Shown: in pieces, positions 1 to 5,020 of the stretch
How positions within the stretch are numbered: the stretch's first letter is position 1
Layout: the number at the start of each line of letters is the position of its first letter
DNA from: Nitrososphaerota archaeon
GTDB taxonomy: Archaea > Thermoproteota > Nitrososphaeria > Nitrososphaerales > JAPUIC01
DNA: 7,621 nt
Assembly (NCBI GenBank): GCA_027297425.1
Contig: JAPUIC010000003.1
Location: forward strand, 1 to 7,621
Direction: 5' to 3'
The notes under the pieces: model-generated
What the model was told of the DNA's origin: nothing
The model's input: the letters and a program-made list of their open reading frames with translations, nothing else
Database searches by the model: none
Position numbers and translations under genes: made by a program

Positions 1-198
1 GGAAATATTGCCCTTGAGACTGCACTTCCTTTAACACTAGGTGGAATACTCGGTGCCCAGATCGGTGCTCGAGTGATTAGAAGAGCAAAAGGCAGATCGA
101 TAAGATTCCTGCTATCCGCAGGACTGGCTGTACTTGGTGGAAGCCTAATAATCGCTAGTGTGTCGATCAACCTGGCGCGGAAGAAGTTCGTAATTTAA
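1..198 (+). CDS. TauE/SafE-family membrane exporter, C-terminal fragment
   Basis: Reading frame 1 is open from the first base to TAA at 196-198, giving 65 residues of a protein whose start lies outside the window. The fragment has two hydrophobic stretches separated by a basic loop. The first contains the glycine-rich GGILGAQIGARVI segment, followed by RRAKGRSIRFLL and a final helix rich in Leu, Ala and Gly. A glycine-rich helix, a basic loop, then a last helix is the usual C-terminal half-repeat of TauE/SafE (former DUF81) permeases, which export sulfite, sulfonates or other organic anions across the cytoplasmic membrane. The substrate cannot be read from this piece. The tail is short and basic (LARKKFVI), consistent with a cytoplasmic end. 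Family assignment rests on pattern recognition of the last repeat only. Confidence 0.7.
   Translation, partial: GNIALETALPLTLGGILGAQIGARVIRRAKGRSIRFLLSAGLAVLGGSLIIASVSINLARKKFVI
191..198 (+). promoter_or_regulatory. TATA-like box before the 94-aa gene
   Basis: TAATTTAA overlaps the stop codon of the upstream exporter. Its centre lies about 29 bp before the TTG at 224, the spacing expected if transcription begins at or next to that codon. This supports both a separate transcription unit and the TTG start. It is inferred from spacing and base composition only. Confidence 0.4.
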
Positions 199-223
199 GT
201 CGGAGTCAGGTTGACCACATTCG

Positions 224-508
224 TTGGCTAAGCGAAACTTTACGATCGATATCGGCAAGGAAAAGATACTCGTAGAAGGCCACCAGCCCAAGAACGTCGC
301 TATCAAATATCTGATGAAGCGGCGTCGAAGTTTGCTCATGACTAGGGATAAGAAGAAAGTCGAGGCGTTGTATCGAGATCGGCCTATCAGGATCACTATA
401 GCAGGTGCAAGGCTCACTAAGACATACCTGATCAAGTGGGAGCGTGTGGGTACTAGTGAATTCCAAGGTTCCCGATTCACCTTTGAATTAGAAGAAGTAA
501 ACAAATGA
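224..508 (+). CDS. small basic protein of unknown function (94 aa)
   Basis: An open frame with a TTG start at 224; an in-frame TGA at 212-214 leaves no room for an earlier start. It ends with TGA at 506-508. I do not recognise the family. The protein is rich in Lys and Arg, with a basic cluster at about residues 32-47 (KRRRSLLMTRDKKKVE). Alternating hydrophobic/charged stretches at both ends (FTIDIGKEKILVEG, RFTFELEEV) suggest beta strands, so a small soluble nucleic-acid- or ribosome-associated protein is conceivable but unproven. There is no signal peptide, membrane segment or cysteine. A TATA-like box sits about 29 bp before the TTG, suggesting a leaderless mRNA. A GGAG at 202-205 is too far away to act as a normal ribosome-binding site. 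Two longer or overlapping frames on the opposite strand lack protein-like composition, so this strand is preferred. Internal ATGs at codons 31 and 39 are alternative starts but would remove the first strand. Confidence 0.6.
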   Translation: MAKRNFTIDIGKEKILVEGHQPKNVAIKYLMKRRRSLLMTRDKKKVEALYRDRPIRITIAGARLTKTYLIKWERVGTSEFQGSRFTFELEEVNK

Positions 509-528
509 AATTCCAGCGCTTGATCAGG

Positions 529-538
529 TTTAAATAAA
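529..538 (+). promoter_or_regulatory. TATA box of the DUF4386-like gene
   Basis: TTTAAATAAA lies in the 53-bp gap after the 94-aa gene. Its centre is about 28 bp upstream of the ATG at 562 but only about 11 bp upstream of the GTG at 544. A transcript initiated from it would therefore begin near 560 and would not contain the GTG. This decides the start codon of the following gene. Confidence 0.6.
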
Positions 539-561
539 TCAGCGTGGAACATGTAAAAATT

Positions 562-1218
562 ATGTCTAAAAGCCAAGATTATCAAGGAGTTTATAGGGTT
601 GGCGGAATTTTTGCTATAATTTCTGGAATCCTTGGTGCTTTGTTAATCGGACTATTCCTTCTCGTAGGGCGGATTCCCACCGAAGGTGGAGCTCTACTTG
701 AAGCTATAGATTCCAACAGTCTCATCTTCCGGGCTGCTTTCGGGTTCATGTTGGTCTTCCAATTGACTATTCTTCCCGTCATACCTAGTCTATACCTTTC
801 AGTAAAGGGTGTGGCAAGAACCCATGCCATGTTTGGAGGATTCATATCCGGTATCGGTGCGATTTTAGGGATCGCCTTTGCGTCTGTATTCTACTCATTG
901 CTCAGCCTCAGCGAAATCTTCTCTACTTCGTTTGGAGCCGAAAGCCCAGCTTTAGCCGCTGCTGCTCAATTCGCTATATCATTTTCGAACATTCTCTTCT
1001 TAGTTTCATATGCTCTTCTAGCGATAGGTCTCTTCCTAATCTTTGGGTTAGCTATACTAAAGGGGATATTTGCCAAATGGATGGGTTGGTTAGGCGTCCT
1101 GACGGGTATTGTAATCTTATTATCAATCATTCCTCCCCTGAACGCCCTATTCTTCGTGGCAACGGCCCTCATGGCAGCTTGGTTCTTAGCTATAGGTGCA
1201 AAGCTCTACAGGGCTTAA
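562..1218 (+). CDS. six-helix integral membrane protein, DUF4386-like
   Basis: The 218-residue protein has six hydrophobic segments at about residues 12-36, 55-80, 90-114, 141-168, 174-191 and 192-213. Helices 2-3 are joined by a short polar/basic loop (KGVARTHAM). A long extracytoplasmic-looking linker lies between helices 3 and 4. The opening YQGVYRVGGIFAIISGI, the glycine-rich third helix and the GWLGVLTGI segment resemble DUF4386 membrane proteins, whose role is unknown; no catalytic or metal-binding residues stand out. The frame is also open from GTG at 544, which would add six residues. The ATG at 562 is preferred because the TATA box at 529-538 places the transcript start at about that codon. 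There is no Shine-Dalgarno sequence, as expected for a leaderless mRNA. It is probably monocistronic, since a tRNA gene with its own promoter follows. Confidence 0.7.
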   Translation: MSKSQDYQGVYRVGGIFAIISGILGALLIGLFLLVGRIPTEGGALLEAIDSNSLIFRAAFGFMLVFQLTILPVIPSLYLSVKGVARTHAMFGGFISGIGAILGIAFASVFYSLLSLSEIFSTSFGAESPALAAAAQFAISFSNILFLVSYALLAIGLFLIFGLAILKGIFAKWMGWLGVLTGIVILLSIIPPLNALFFVATALMAAWFLAIGAKLYRA

Positions 1219-1260
1219 GATAATCATTACGTATCCTTTTATTGCTAACTGAACTATCCA

Positions 1261-1268
1261 ATATTTAT
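1261..1268 (+). promoter_or_regulatory. TATA-like box of tRNA-Gly
   Basis: ATATTTAT is centred about 29 bp before the first base of the tRNA, the expected distance for archaeal RNA polymerase, giving a leader of only a few nucleotides. Confidence 0.5.
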
Positions 1269-1293
1269 CTAGTCAATACCTAAAGTAGGGTTA

Positions 1294-1368
1294 GCGGTCG
1301 TCGTCCAGCCTGGTCTAGGACATCAGCTTCCCAAGCTGGTAACTCGGGTTCAAATCCCGGCGACCGCA
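1294..1368 (+). tRNA. tRNA-Gly, anticodon CCC
   Basis: A full cloverleaf can be drawn. The acceptor stem GCGGTCG (1294-1300) pairs with CGACCGC (1361-1367), with discriminator A at 1368. The D stem is GTCC/GGAC (1303-1306, 1318-1321). The anticodon stem is TCAGC/GCTGG (1323-1327, 1335-1339) around loop TTCCCAA, which puts anticodon CCC at 1330-1332, reading GGG glycine codons. The T stem is TCGGG/CCCGG (1344-1348, 1356-1360) with loop TTCAAAT. The variable loop is short (TAAC). There is no intron, and CCA is not encoded (ATAA follows), so the 3' end must be added by the CCA-adding enzyme. Confidence 0.96.
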
Positions 1369-1373
1369 TAATA

Positions 1374-1438
1374 GACTCGTAGTGTTTGAATTACCAGAGG
1401 GCCTTATTCATAGGGTGGACCTTAGTGTTGTATGAGTC
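1374..1438 (+). other. long imperfect hairpin downstream of tRNA-Gly (possible small RNA)
   Basis: GACTCGTA at 1374-1381 pairs with TATGAGTC at 1431-1438 (eight pairs, one G-U). Inside it, GAGG (1397-1400) pairs with CCTT (1420-1423, one G-U), stacked on GCCTTA/TAGGGT (1401-1406, 1411-1416) closed by a TTCA loop. It begins six bases after the tRNA end and no T-run separates the two, so it may be a processed trailer, a small RNA, or chance pairing. I see no open frame longer than a few codons here. The rest of the 1369-1604 gap holds the phased repeats and the leader of the next gene. Confidence 0.3.
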
Positions 1439-1495
1439 GATACGGAAGTTGCTAAACCGACGAGATAGCTAGCGTACTAGGTAAAAAGATAGATA

Positions 1496-1529
1496 ATCTA
1501 TACCGAGAATCTATACTGATTATCTATAC
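1496..1529 (+). repeat. three ATCTATAC direct repeats at exact 13-bp period
   Basis: The octamer ATCTATAC occurs identically at 1496-1503, 1509-1516 and 1522-1529, separated by five variable bases each time, so the period is exactly 13 bp. The first copy overlaps an odd palindrome, TAGAT-A-ATCTA, at 1490-1500. The array lies 75-110 bp before the start of the secreted-protein gene. The third copy may itself serve as a TATA-like element, which would put the transcript start near 1552 and give a leader of about 50 nt. A repeated binding site for a regulator is the most natural reading, but that is inference. Confidence 0.6.
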
Positions 1530-1604
1530 CTGATCTCTGTGTGTGTGCAATAAAGACATGCCAAAGCAGTTATCCAGACTATGTTACTGCGGAAAGGAAG
1601 CAAT

Positions 1605-1889
1605 ATGCGAGGAACTATAATTCCAGCCGGTATCGCGATGGCAGTAGTCCTTCTAGGAGCATTTCTCCCGTTAGGAGCAGCAATGCCAACAAAATACGAT
1701 CCGCTTCCGGACCTTCCAGGCTTCTTCTCTTCACCTAGCGGTAAGGGTACACAGGAGCAACAGTTCTGGCACTACAAGGGCAATCCAAAGAATAACGATG
1801 CTCACTGTAATGCATGGAGCGATGCGATCGATCCACTATCCCCGACTTTCGATCCAAACGCACCAGATCTGGTAGGACCGGCGTGCTGA
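1605..1889 (+). CDS. small secreted protein with N-terminal signal peptide (94 aa)
   Basis: I do not recognise a family. From the ATG at 1605 the protein opens with Met-Arg, a hydrophobic core of about 18 residues (IPAGIAMAVVLLGAFLPL) and a GAA-M boundary, a convincing Sec signal peptide with cleavage near residue 26-27. The mature part, about 68 residues, is rich in Pro, Asp and Asn and nearly devoid of hydrophobic runs. It carries exactly two cysteines: one in AHCNAWSD and one as the very last residue (GPAC). These could form a disulfide outside the cell. The frame is also open from ATG 1581, adding MLLRKGSN. The 1605 start is chosen because it puts the arginine directly before the hydrophobic core and because a purine-rich GGAAAGGA (1591-1598) lies six bases upstream as a ribosome-binding site. 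It is flanked by its own repeat-bearing upstream region and a T-rich terminator, so it looks monocistronic. Pro/Asp-rich composition suggests an extended surface or binding protein rather than an enzyme. Confidence 0.65.
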   Translation: MRGTIIPAGIAMAVVLLGAFLPLGAAMPTKYDPLPDLPGFFSSPSGKGTQEQQFWHYKGNPKNNDAHCNAWSDAIDPLSPTFDPNAPDLVGPAC

Positions 1890-1933
1890 TCTAGTAATAT
1901 TAGATTTCGTACTCTACTAGGTAGGGTTCGAAA

Positions 1934-1950
1934 TCCCCCTATTTTTCTTT
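1934..1950 (+). terminator. T-rich terminator of the secreted-protein gene
   Basis: A C-run followed by ATTTTTCTTT (1941-1950) lies about 50 bp after the stop codon, with no strong hairpin. Archaeal RNA polymerase terminates on such U-tracts without needing a stem. It also separates this gene from the promoter of the dehydrogenase. Confidence 0.45.
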
Positions 1951-1966
1951 CTAAGACCAAAAAATC

Positions 1967-1973
1967 TTATTAT
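1967..1973 (+). promoter_or_regulatory. TATA-like box of the dehydrogenase operon
   Basis: TTATTAT is centred about 25 bp before the GTG at 1995, consistent with a leaderless transcript that starts at the GTG. An ATG at 1987 would be off frame and closes after four codons, so it is not the start. Confidence 0.45.
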
Positions 1974-1994
1974 CGAGATATCATTAATGAACTT

Positions 1995-3617
1995 GTGCTA
2001 GAGATAGGTGACTCTGAATTTGATGTCGTTGTGATAGGGTCTGGCGCAGGAGGGCTGACTTCCGCTATACTAGCGCATGATCGAGGGTCCAAGACAGTAG
2101 TACTAGAGAAATCTAGAATGCTAGGTGGGACCACTAGTATATCTGCGGGCGTTATCTGGATTCCGAATAACATTCACTCCCTAGATGCTGGTGTTCAAGA
2201 CACACGTGAGGCAGCATTGACCTATCTGCGTAGAATAACAATGAACACAGGGGATACTGGGCTCTTAGACACATTTATTGACGAAGGACCTAAGATGATC
2301 GATTATATCGGAACTCACACACCTGTAAAATTTGGTGTTAGCATGTTTCCTGATTATCACCCTGAATTCGAAGGGGCAAGGCATGGCCGCTCCTTAGACC
2401 AGGAACCATTCGACGGCAGCATATTACCTCCAGATATCTTCGAACGGATACGCCGTAGCCCTTTCTTCCCTCCAATAACTATGAGAGAAAGAGACGAATG
2501 GAAGTCTATCCTTAATTTTGATTTTGAGTTGATGGCTAAACGAATTGAAAACAAGATATTCACTATGGGTTCTGCTCTAATAGGCGCATTGCTAAAGGGA
2601 TGTCTTGATCGTAATATTCGGGTAATTCCAGAGGCTCATGTGACAAATCTAATAACCAAAGATGGAAAAACGATTGGTGCTAATGTAAAACACGATGATG
2701 GATATGTCGCAATAACTGCGGATAGGGCCGTGATCCTTGCTAGTGGAGGCTTCGACTGGAATGATCAGATGAAAAAGGATTTCTTGAGGATACCGGTTGT
2801 TACACCTTTGGGCGTCCCAAGTAATGAGGGCGATGGTATTACGATGGGGATCGAGTTGGGTGCCGGATTGGGTAATATGAGCGAGGCATGGTGGTCTCCA
2901 GTGATCAAGGTACCGGGAGAAGAATTAGAAGGCAAACCCCTAGCCCGTCCTTTTAACTCTGAGCGCGCCTTACCTGGATCTATAATGGTTAATCGAGCAG
3001 GAAAGCGGTTTGTAAACGAAGCACACAATTACAATGATGTGGGGAAGGCTTTGCATACTTTCGATCCTGTCTCTTTCGAATATTCAAACATCCCCTGTTT
3101 CCTAATTTTTGATGATAATTACCGACGACATTATAATTTCCTGACTATCATGCCCGGCGACCCTCTCCCTAATTGGATTCTTCGGAAGAATTCGTTGAAG
3201 GAGTTGGCCTTAGAACTAGGTATAAACGGTGACGTTTTGAGCGATACTGTTTCAATCTTTAACAAATATGCTGAAACAGGGGTAGATCTCGAGTTCCATA
3301 GAGGTGCGAGCGATTACGATCGTGCATATGGTGACATAGCAGTTTCTCCCAACCCCTGTCTTGGAACCCTCGCCGTGCCACCTTACTATGGGGTCCAAGT
3401 ACTACCGGGGACACTTGGGACAAAAGGGGGGCTAAAGATCAACTCGGAATCGCGAGTCCTTAATATTAGAGGCGCGTTAATCGCTGGACTATTTGCTACC
3501 GGAAATGTTACTGCAAGCCCGATGGGTGGTGGTTATCCAGGAGCGGGCGTAACCATAGGACAAGCGATGGTCTTCGGTTATTTGGCTGGCATCTATTCGT
3601 CCAGCGATAAAAATTAG
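1995..3617 (+). CDS. FAD-dependent dehydrogenase, 3-ketosteroid-delta-1-dehydrogenase (KstD)-like
   Basis: A 540-residue flavoprotein. The N-terminal Rossmann FAD fold shows GSGAGG at residues 15-20, the ribose-binding acidic residue in VVLEKS (E38), and GGTTSISAG at 44-52. VILASGGFDW at 246-255 and the glycine-rich C-terminal block at about 463-530 complete the FAD-binding part. That block contains PPYYGV, GTLGTKGGL, GLFATGN, GGGYPGAGVTIGQAMVFGY. This order and the PPYYGV-GTKGG pair are characteristic of KstD-type enzymes and related fumarate-reductase-fold dehydrogenases, which take hydrogen from carbons next to a carbonyl. The central insert (about 285-440) is the substrate-capping domain. 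Length is near the family's usual 510-570. Tyrosines in PPYYGV (464, 465) and Y121 are candidates for active-site roles, but I could not align them to a characterised enzyme. Substrate is unknown; a steroid is not implied by sequence alone. It starts with GTG, 25 bp after a TATA-like box. It is followed 13 bp later by an SRPBCC gene, forming a likely two-gene operon. Confidence 0.85.
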   Translation: MLEIGDSEFDVVVIGSGAGGLTSAILAHDRGSKTVVLEKSRMLGGTTSISAGVIWIPNNIHSLDAGVQDTREAALTYLRRITMNTGDTGLLDTFIDEGPKMIDYIGTHTPVKFGVSMFPDYHPEFEGARHGRSLDQEPFDGSILPPDIFERIRRSPFFPPITMRERDEWKSILNFDFELMAKRIENKIFTMGSALIGALLKGCLDRNIRVIPEAHVTNLITKDGKTIGANVKHDDGYVAITADRAVILASGGFDWNDQMKKDFLRIPVVTPLGVPSNEGDGITMGIELGAGLGNMSEAWWSPVIKVPGEELEGKPLARPFNSERALPGSIMVNRAGKRFVNEAHNYNDVGKALHTFDPVSFEYSNIPCFLIFDDNYRRHYNFLTIMPGDPLPNWILRKNSLKELALELGINGDVLSDTVSIFNKYAETGVDLEFHRGASDYDRAYGDIAVSPNPCLGTLAVPPYYGVQVLPGTLGTKGGLKINSESRVLNIRGALIAGLFATGNVTASPMGGGYPGAGVTIGQAMVFGYLAGIYSSSDKN

Positions 3618-3626
3618 GGGTGATGA
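3616..3626 (+). promoter_or_regulatory. strong Shine-Dalgarno sequence that points to an ATT start
   Basis: AGGGGTGATGA is nearly the full archaeal Shine-Dalgarno sequence (AGGAGGTGATC). With GGTGA at 3619-3623, the expected start is about 5-8 bases downstream. Exactly there, seven bases on, is ATT at 3631 in the frame of the SRPBCC protein. The ATG at 3623 overlaps the Shine-Dalgarno core, is in another frame, and runs into TAA after 11 codons. Confidence 0.6.
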
Positions 3627-3630
3627 GTCA

Positions 3631-4068
3631 ATTCCAGCAGAAGAAACTAATTTTCTAATAGATTGCCCGATCGAAAAAACTTGGAGCATCCTAAACGATT
3701 TCGAAGCATTGGCAAGTGCAATGCCCGGGTTCATCTCATATCAATCCATAGATGAACTTAATTCTGAATGGAAACTGAAAATTGACTTAGGAATTCTCTC
3801 TCGCCAAGTCAACTTTAGGGCACGTATAACTGAAAAGCGAAAACCTGAATTCTTATCGTTTGAACTAAAAGGACTAGATGAGAACGTTATGGGTAGTGGG
3901 GTTTTACTCCTCAAAAAGGAGTCTATAACTGAAACATCGGTAACTTTCAAAATCTCGTTGGAAGCAGGTGGACAATCTGCACCGCTTGTTAACTCCCTTG
4001 TGTCTTCGGCTTTACGTAGCCAGATCGGTGAGTTTGAAACACAATTGCGTAAGATTCTTATTCCCTAA
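3631..4068 (+). CDS. CoxG-like SRPBCC-fold protein with non-canonical (ATT) start or 5' frameshift
   Basis: Read from ATT at 3631 the product is 145 residues, the normal size of CoxG-like SRPBCC proteins. These single-domain helix-grip folds hold hydrophobic ligands in a deep cavity; CoxG itself assists CO dehydrogenase, but the fold is used widely. Diagnostic is the N-terminal NFLIDCPIEKTWSILNDFEA followed by LASAMPGF (residues 7-34), matching the family pattern of a beta strand, Pro-x-x-Lys-x-Trp, Asn-Asp and a Pro-Gly turn. A long C-terminal helix (about residues 112-142) closes the cavity. This frame has no ATG, GTG or TTG from the upstream in-frame TAG at 3556 until TTG at 3709. Starting at 3709 would delete 26 residues, including the first strand and helix, so the shorter version is very unlikely to be the whole protein. 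Either the gene starts at ATT behind the strong Shine-Dalgarno, or one base is missing between ATG 3623 and 3631. Downstream of the dehydrogenase it may bind or hand over that enzyme's substrate (inference). Confidence 0.75.
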   Translation: MPAEETNFLIDCPIEKTWSILNDFEALASAMPGFISYQSIDELNSEWKLKIDLGILSRQVNFRARITEKRKPEFLSFELKGLDENVMGSGVLLLKKESITETSVTFKISLEAGGQSAPLVNSLVSSALRSQIGEFETQLRKILIP

Positions 4069-4162
4069 ATCTTCGATTTCGAATATTCTCCTATCCTAAT
4101 TTAGATAGTCTACCGGGTTAAACCTACTCTAAATAATAGATATTGCATACAACGGATAACCA

Positions 4163-4173
4163 TTTTTTCTTCC
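4163..4173 (+). terminator. U-tract terminator of the dehydrogenase-SRPBCC operon
   Basis: TTTTTTCTTCC lies about 95 bp after the SRPBCC stop codon. It is the first long T-run on the plus strand beyond the operon, consistent with archaeal U-tract termination. No stem precedes it. Confidence 0.35.
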
Positions 4174-4227
4174 TGATAATGACTAACTGTTGAGTAGCCC
4201 AGATATCACGAAACCCCAGACCTGGCG

Positions 4228-4365
4228 ATGTATCCTCCGGGAGCGGGAGATGATGTGGCGAGGCCCTATATCTTAAAATCACCGAAAAGGGATCGAAATT
4301 TATTAGGCCCCCTCCCTGCGATTTTTGCCGATAATTTGGTCTGGCTTAGGTTGTATCGTGCCTAG
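4228..4365 (+). CDS. doubtful small ORF (45 aa)
   Basis: ATG at 4228 to TAG at 4363-4365 encodes 45 residues with a Pro/Gly start (MYPPGAGDDVARP), a basic middle (KSPKRDRN) and a hydrophobic/aromatic end (AIFADNLVWLRLYRA). The frame is open back to TAG at 4195. It coincides with the GC-richer part of the gap, and the third codon positions are not strongly biased. There is no clear ribosome-binding site and no TATA box at leaderless distance. I recognise no family. It may be a real small protein, the decayed remnant of a gene, or a chance ORF across a structured RNA. Confidence 0.22.
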   Translation: MYPPGAGDDVARPYILKSPKRDRNLLGPLPAIFADNLVWLRLYRA

Positions 4366-4369
4366 ACTG
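4337..4369. other. stem-loop in the intergenic gap
   Basis: TGGTCTGGC (4337-4345) pairs with GCCTAGACTG (4360-4369): nine pairs including two G-U, with one bulged base and a 14-nt loop. There is no T-run directly after it, so it is not an obvious terminator. It overlaps the end of the doubtful 45-codon ORF. Confidence 0.3.
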
Positions 4370-4488
4370 CTCACCATTCTAATAAATACCCTGAAATATA
4401 AATATTATTATAGATTATTAGGATAGTTGATGTATTTACCACGATAACTAGAACGCTAGTGACGGATAAAGGCGCATAGGATTTGTAA

Positions 4489-4501
4489 ATTTTTGAAAAA
4501 T
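4489..4501 (-). terminator. A/T palindrome ending the SWIM gene
   Basis: ATTTTT-G-AAAAAT is symmetrical, so it offers a T5 run on either strand. On the minus strand it falls 17-29 bp after the SWIM stop codon, in good position for U-tract termination. Confidence 0.4.
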
Positions 4502-4517
4502 ATTCGCATAGGTTAGA

Positions 4518-4886
4518 TTATTCTGATTCATGCGATTGATCCCTTGCCAAGCCGTATTCTTTACTGAGATCCCCAAGCAACGCTGTTAGAAATGGGGCAT
4601 ACTCGGAGTCATCAAAAGCAAAGGTTGCTCCACTATTAGCCACCTTCGCTAATTTTAATGACTCCAGGTGATGGCAAGTTGAATCCTTATCTCCCAAAAC
4701 CCTATAGTAAAAGTGACTACACGAGCAATACTGGACTTCATCATCAACCAGATGGTCGCCCTCGCTCCCTACAAATGTCCATAATACTCGACCACTAGGT
4801 GCGAATTTATGGCATCTAACACTTTGTGGAGACAAAGTCCTTGGGGAACTCGATCTTGAACTCCCAGACTTGATGTTAGCAGTCAT
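4518..4886 (-). CDS. SWIM zinc-finger protein, possible archaeal Shu2/SWS1-like recombination partner
   Basis: A 122-residue protein containing the SWIM signature C-x-C-x(n)-C-x-H: C54 and C56 in VQYCSCSHF, then C71 and H73 in STCHHLESL, which together would bind one zinc. A beta-rich lead-in (CHKFAPSGRVLWTFVG) precedes the finger, as is usual for SWIM domains. The N-terminus (residues 5-22) is Ser/Arg-rich and probably disordered. The C-terminus is acidic, with two likely helices (PFLTALLGDLSKEYG). SWIM domains mediate protein and DNA contacts. In eukaryotes Shu2/SWS1 proteins carry this finger with an alanine three residues after the histidine and assist Rad51 paralogues; here that place is serine (S76). 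The gene is divergent from radA across 134 bp, which makes a role in RadA filament control the leading hypothesis. It is too small to be a SWIM-containing transposase or helicase. The start at 4886 fits a TATA-like box on the minus strand. Confidence 0.8.
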   Translation of the reverse strand: MTANIKSGSSRSSSPRTLSPQSVRCHKFAPSGRVLWTFVGSEGDHLVDDEVQYCSCSHFYYRVLGDKDSTCHHLESLKLAKVANSGATFAFDDSEYAPFLTALLGDLSKEYGLARDQSHESE

Positions 4887-4917
4887 ATTGATTATTACGA
4901 AATAATGAGATCGACTG

Positions 4918-4923
4918 TTAAAT
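4918..4923 (-). promoter_or_regulatory. TATA-like box of the SWIM gene
   Basis: On the minus strand GCATTTAAC is centred about 34 bp before the ATG at 4886, predicting a leader of roughly seven bases. It shares the 134-bp divergent intergenic region with the radA promoter, about 70 bp apart, so one regulator could affect both. Confidence 0.45.
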
Positions 4924-4989
4924 GCATTTTGTCTGAAGGGATCTAATAATAATCATTCACTTCTTAAATTTGTAAATACAGAACACAAG

Positions 4990-4996
4990 TTTATTA
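4990..4996 (+). promoter_or_regulatory. TATA box of radA
   Basis: TTTATTA is centred 28 bp before the radA ATG, predicting transcription from the start codon itself (leaderless mRNA). No Shine-Dalgarno sequence is present before the ATG, in agreement. Confidence 0.55.
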
Positions 4997-5020
4997 TGCG
5001 CATCCGCGATTAAAAATTAG

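Larger units (their letters stand above)
4069..4517. other. 449-bp intergenic stretch, mostly AT-rich with a GC-richer core
   Basis: This gap separates the dehydrogenase operon from the SWIM gene. It contains a T6 run (4163-4168) that can end the operon, a GC-richer segment at about 4196-4320 that includes a doubtful small ORF, and a stem-loop at 4337-4369. An AT-rich TATA-like tract (4397-4410) follows, with no credible gene behind it. An A/T palindrome at 4489-4501 serves as terminator for the SWIM gene. The GC-rich core did not match SRP RNA or RNase P RNA landmarks that I looked for. Confidence 0.5.

Noticed and set aside
145..585. Long open frame on the minus strand (and a second at 206-466) over the 94-aa gene
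   Set aside because: Composition is unlike a protein family, it overlaps the end of the exporter and the TATA box of the next gene, and the plus-strand gene has promoter support.
1541..1738. Plus-strand open frame overlapping the secreted-protein gene
   Set aside because: Ser/Arg-rich low-information translation in a shifted frame; the overlapping frame has a clear signal peptide and ribosome-binding site.
1862..1873. Perfect 12-bp palindrome ACCAGATCTGGT
   Set aside because: It lies inside the coding sequence near the end of the secreted-protein gene and allows only a four-pair hairpin in RNA; likely chance.
1473..1923. TACTAGGTA direct repeat at 1475-1483 and 1915-1923 flanking the secreted-protein gene, as possible mobile-element target duplication
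   Set aside because: No inverted terminal repeats or transposase between the copies; a nine-base match built on TAG/CTA-rich sequence is plausible by chance.
3623..3658. ATG at 3623 as start of the SRPBCC gene
   Set aside because: It is in another frame, ends at TAA after 11 codons, and overlaps the Shine-Dalgarno core. Retained only as possible evidence of a lost base.
4190..4335. SRP RNA or RNase P RNA in the GC-richer intergenic core
   Set aside because: The SRP helix-8 GGAA-loop signature and RNase P conserved boxes were not found, and the segment is too short for either.
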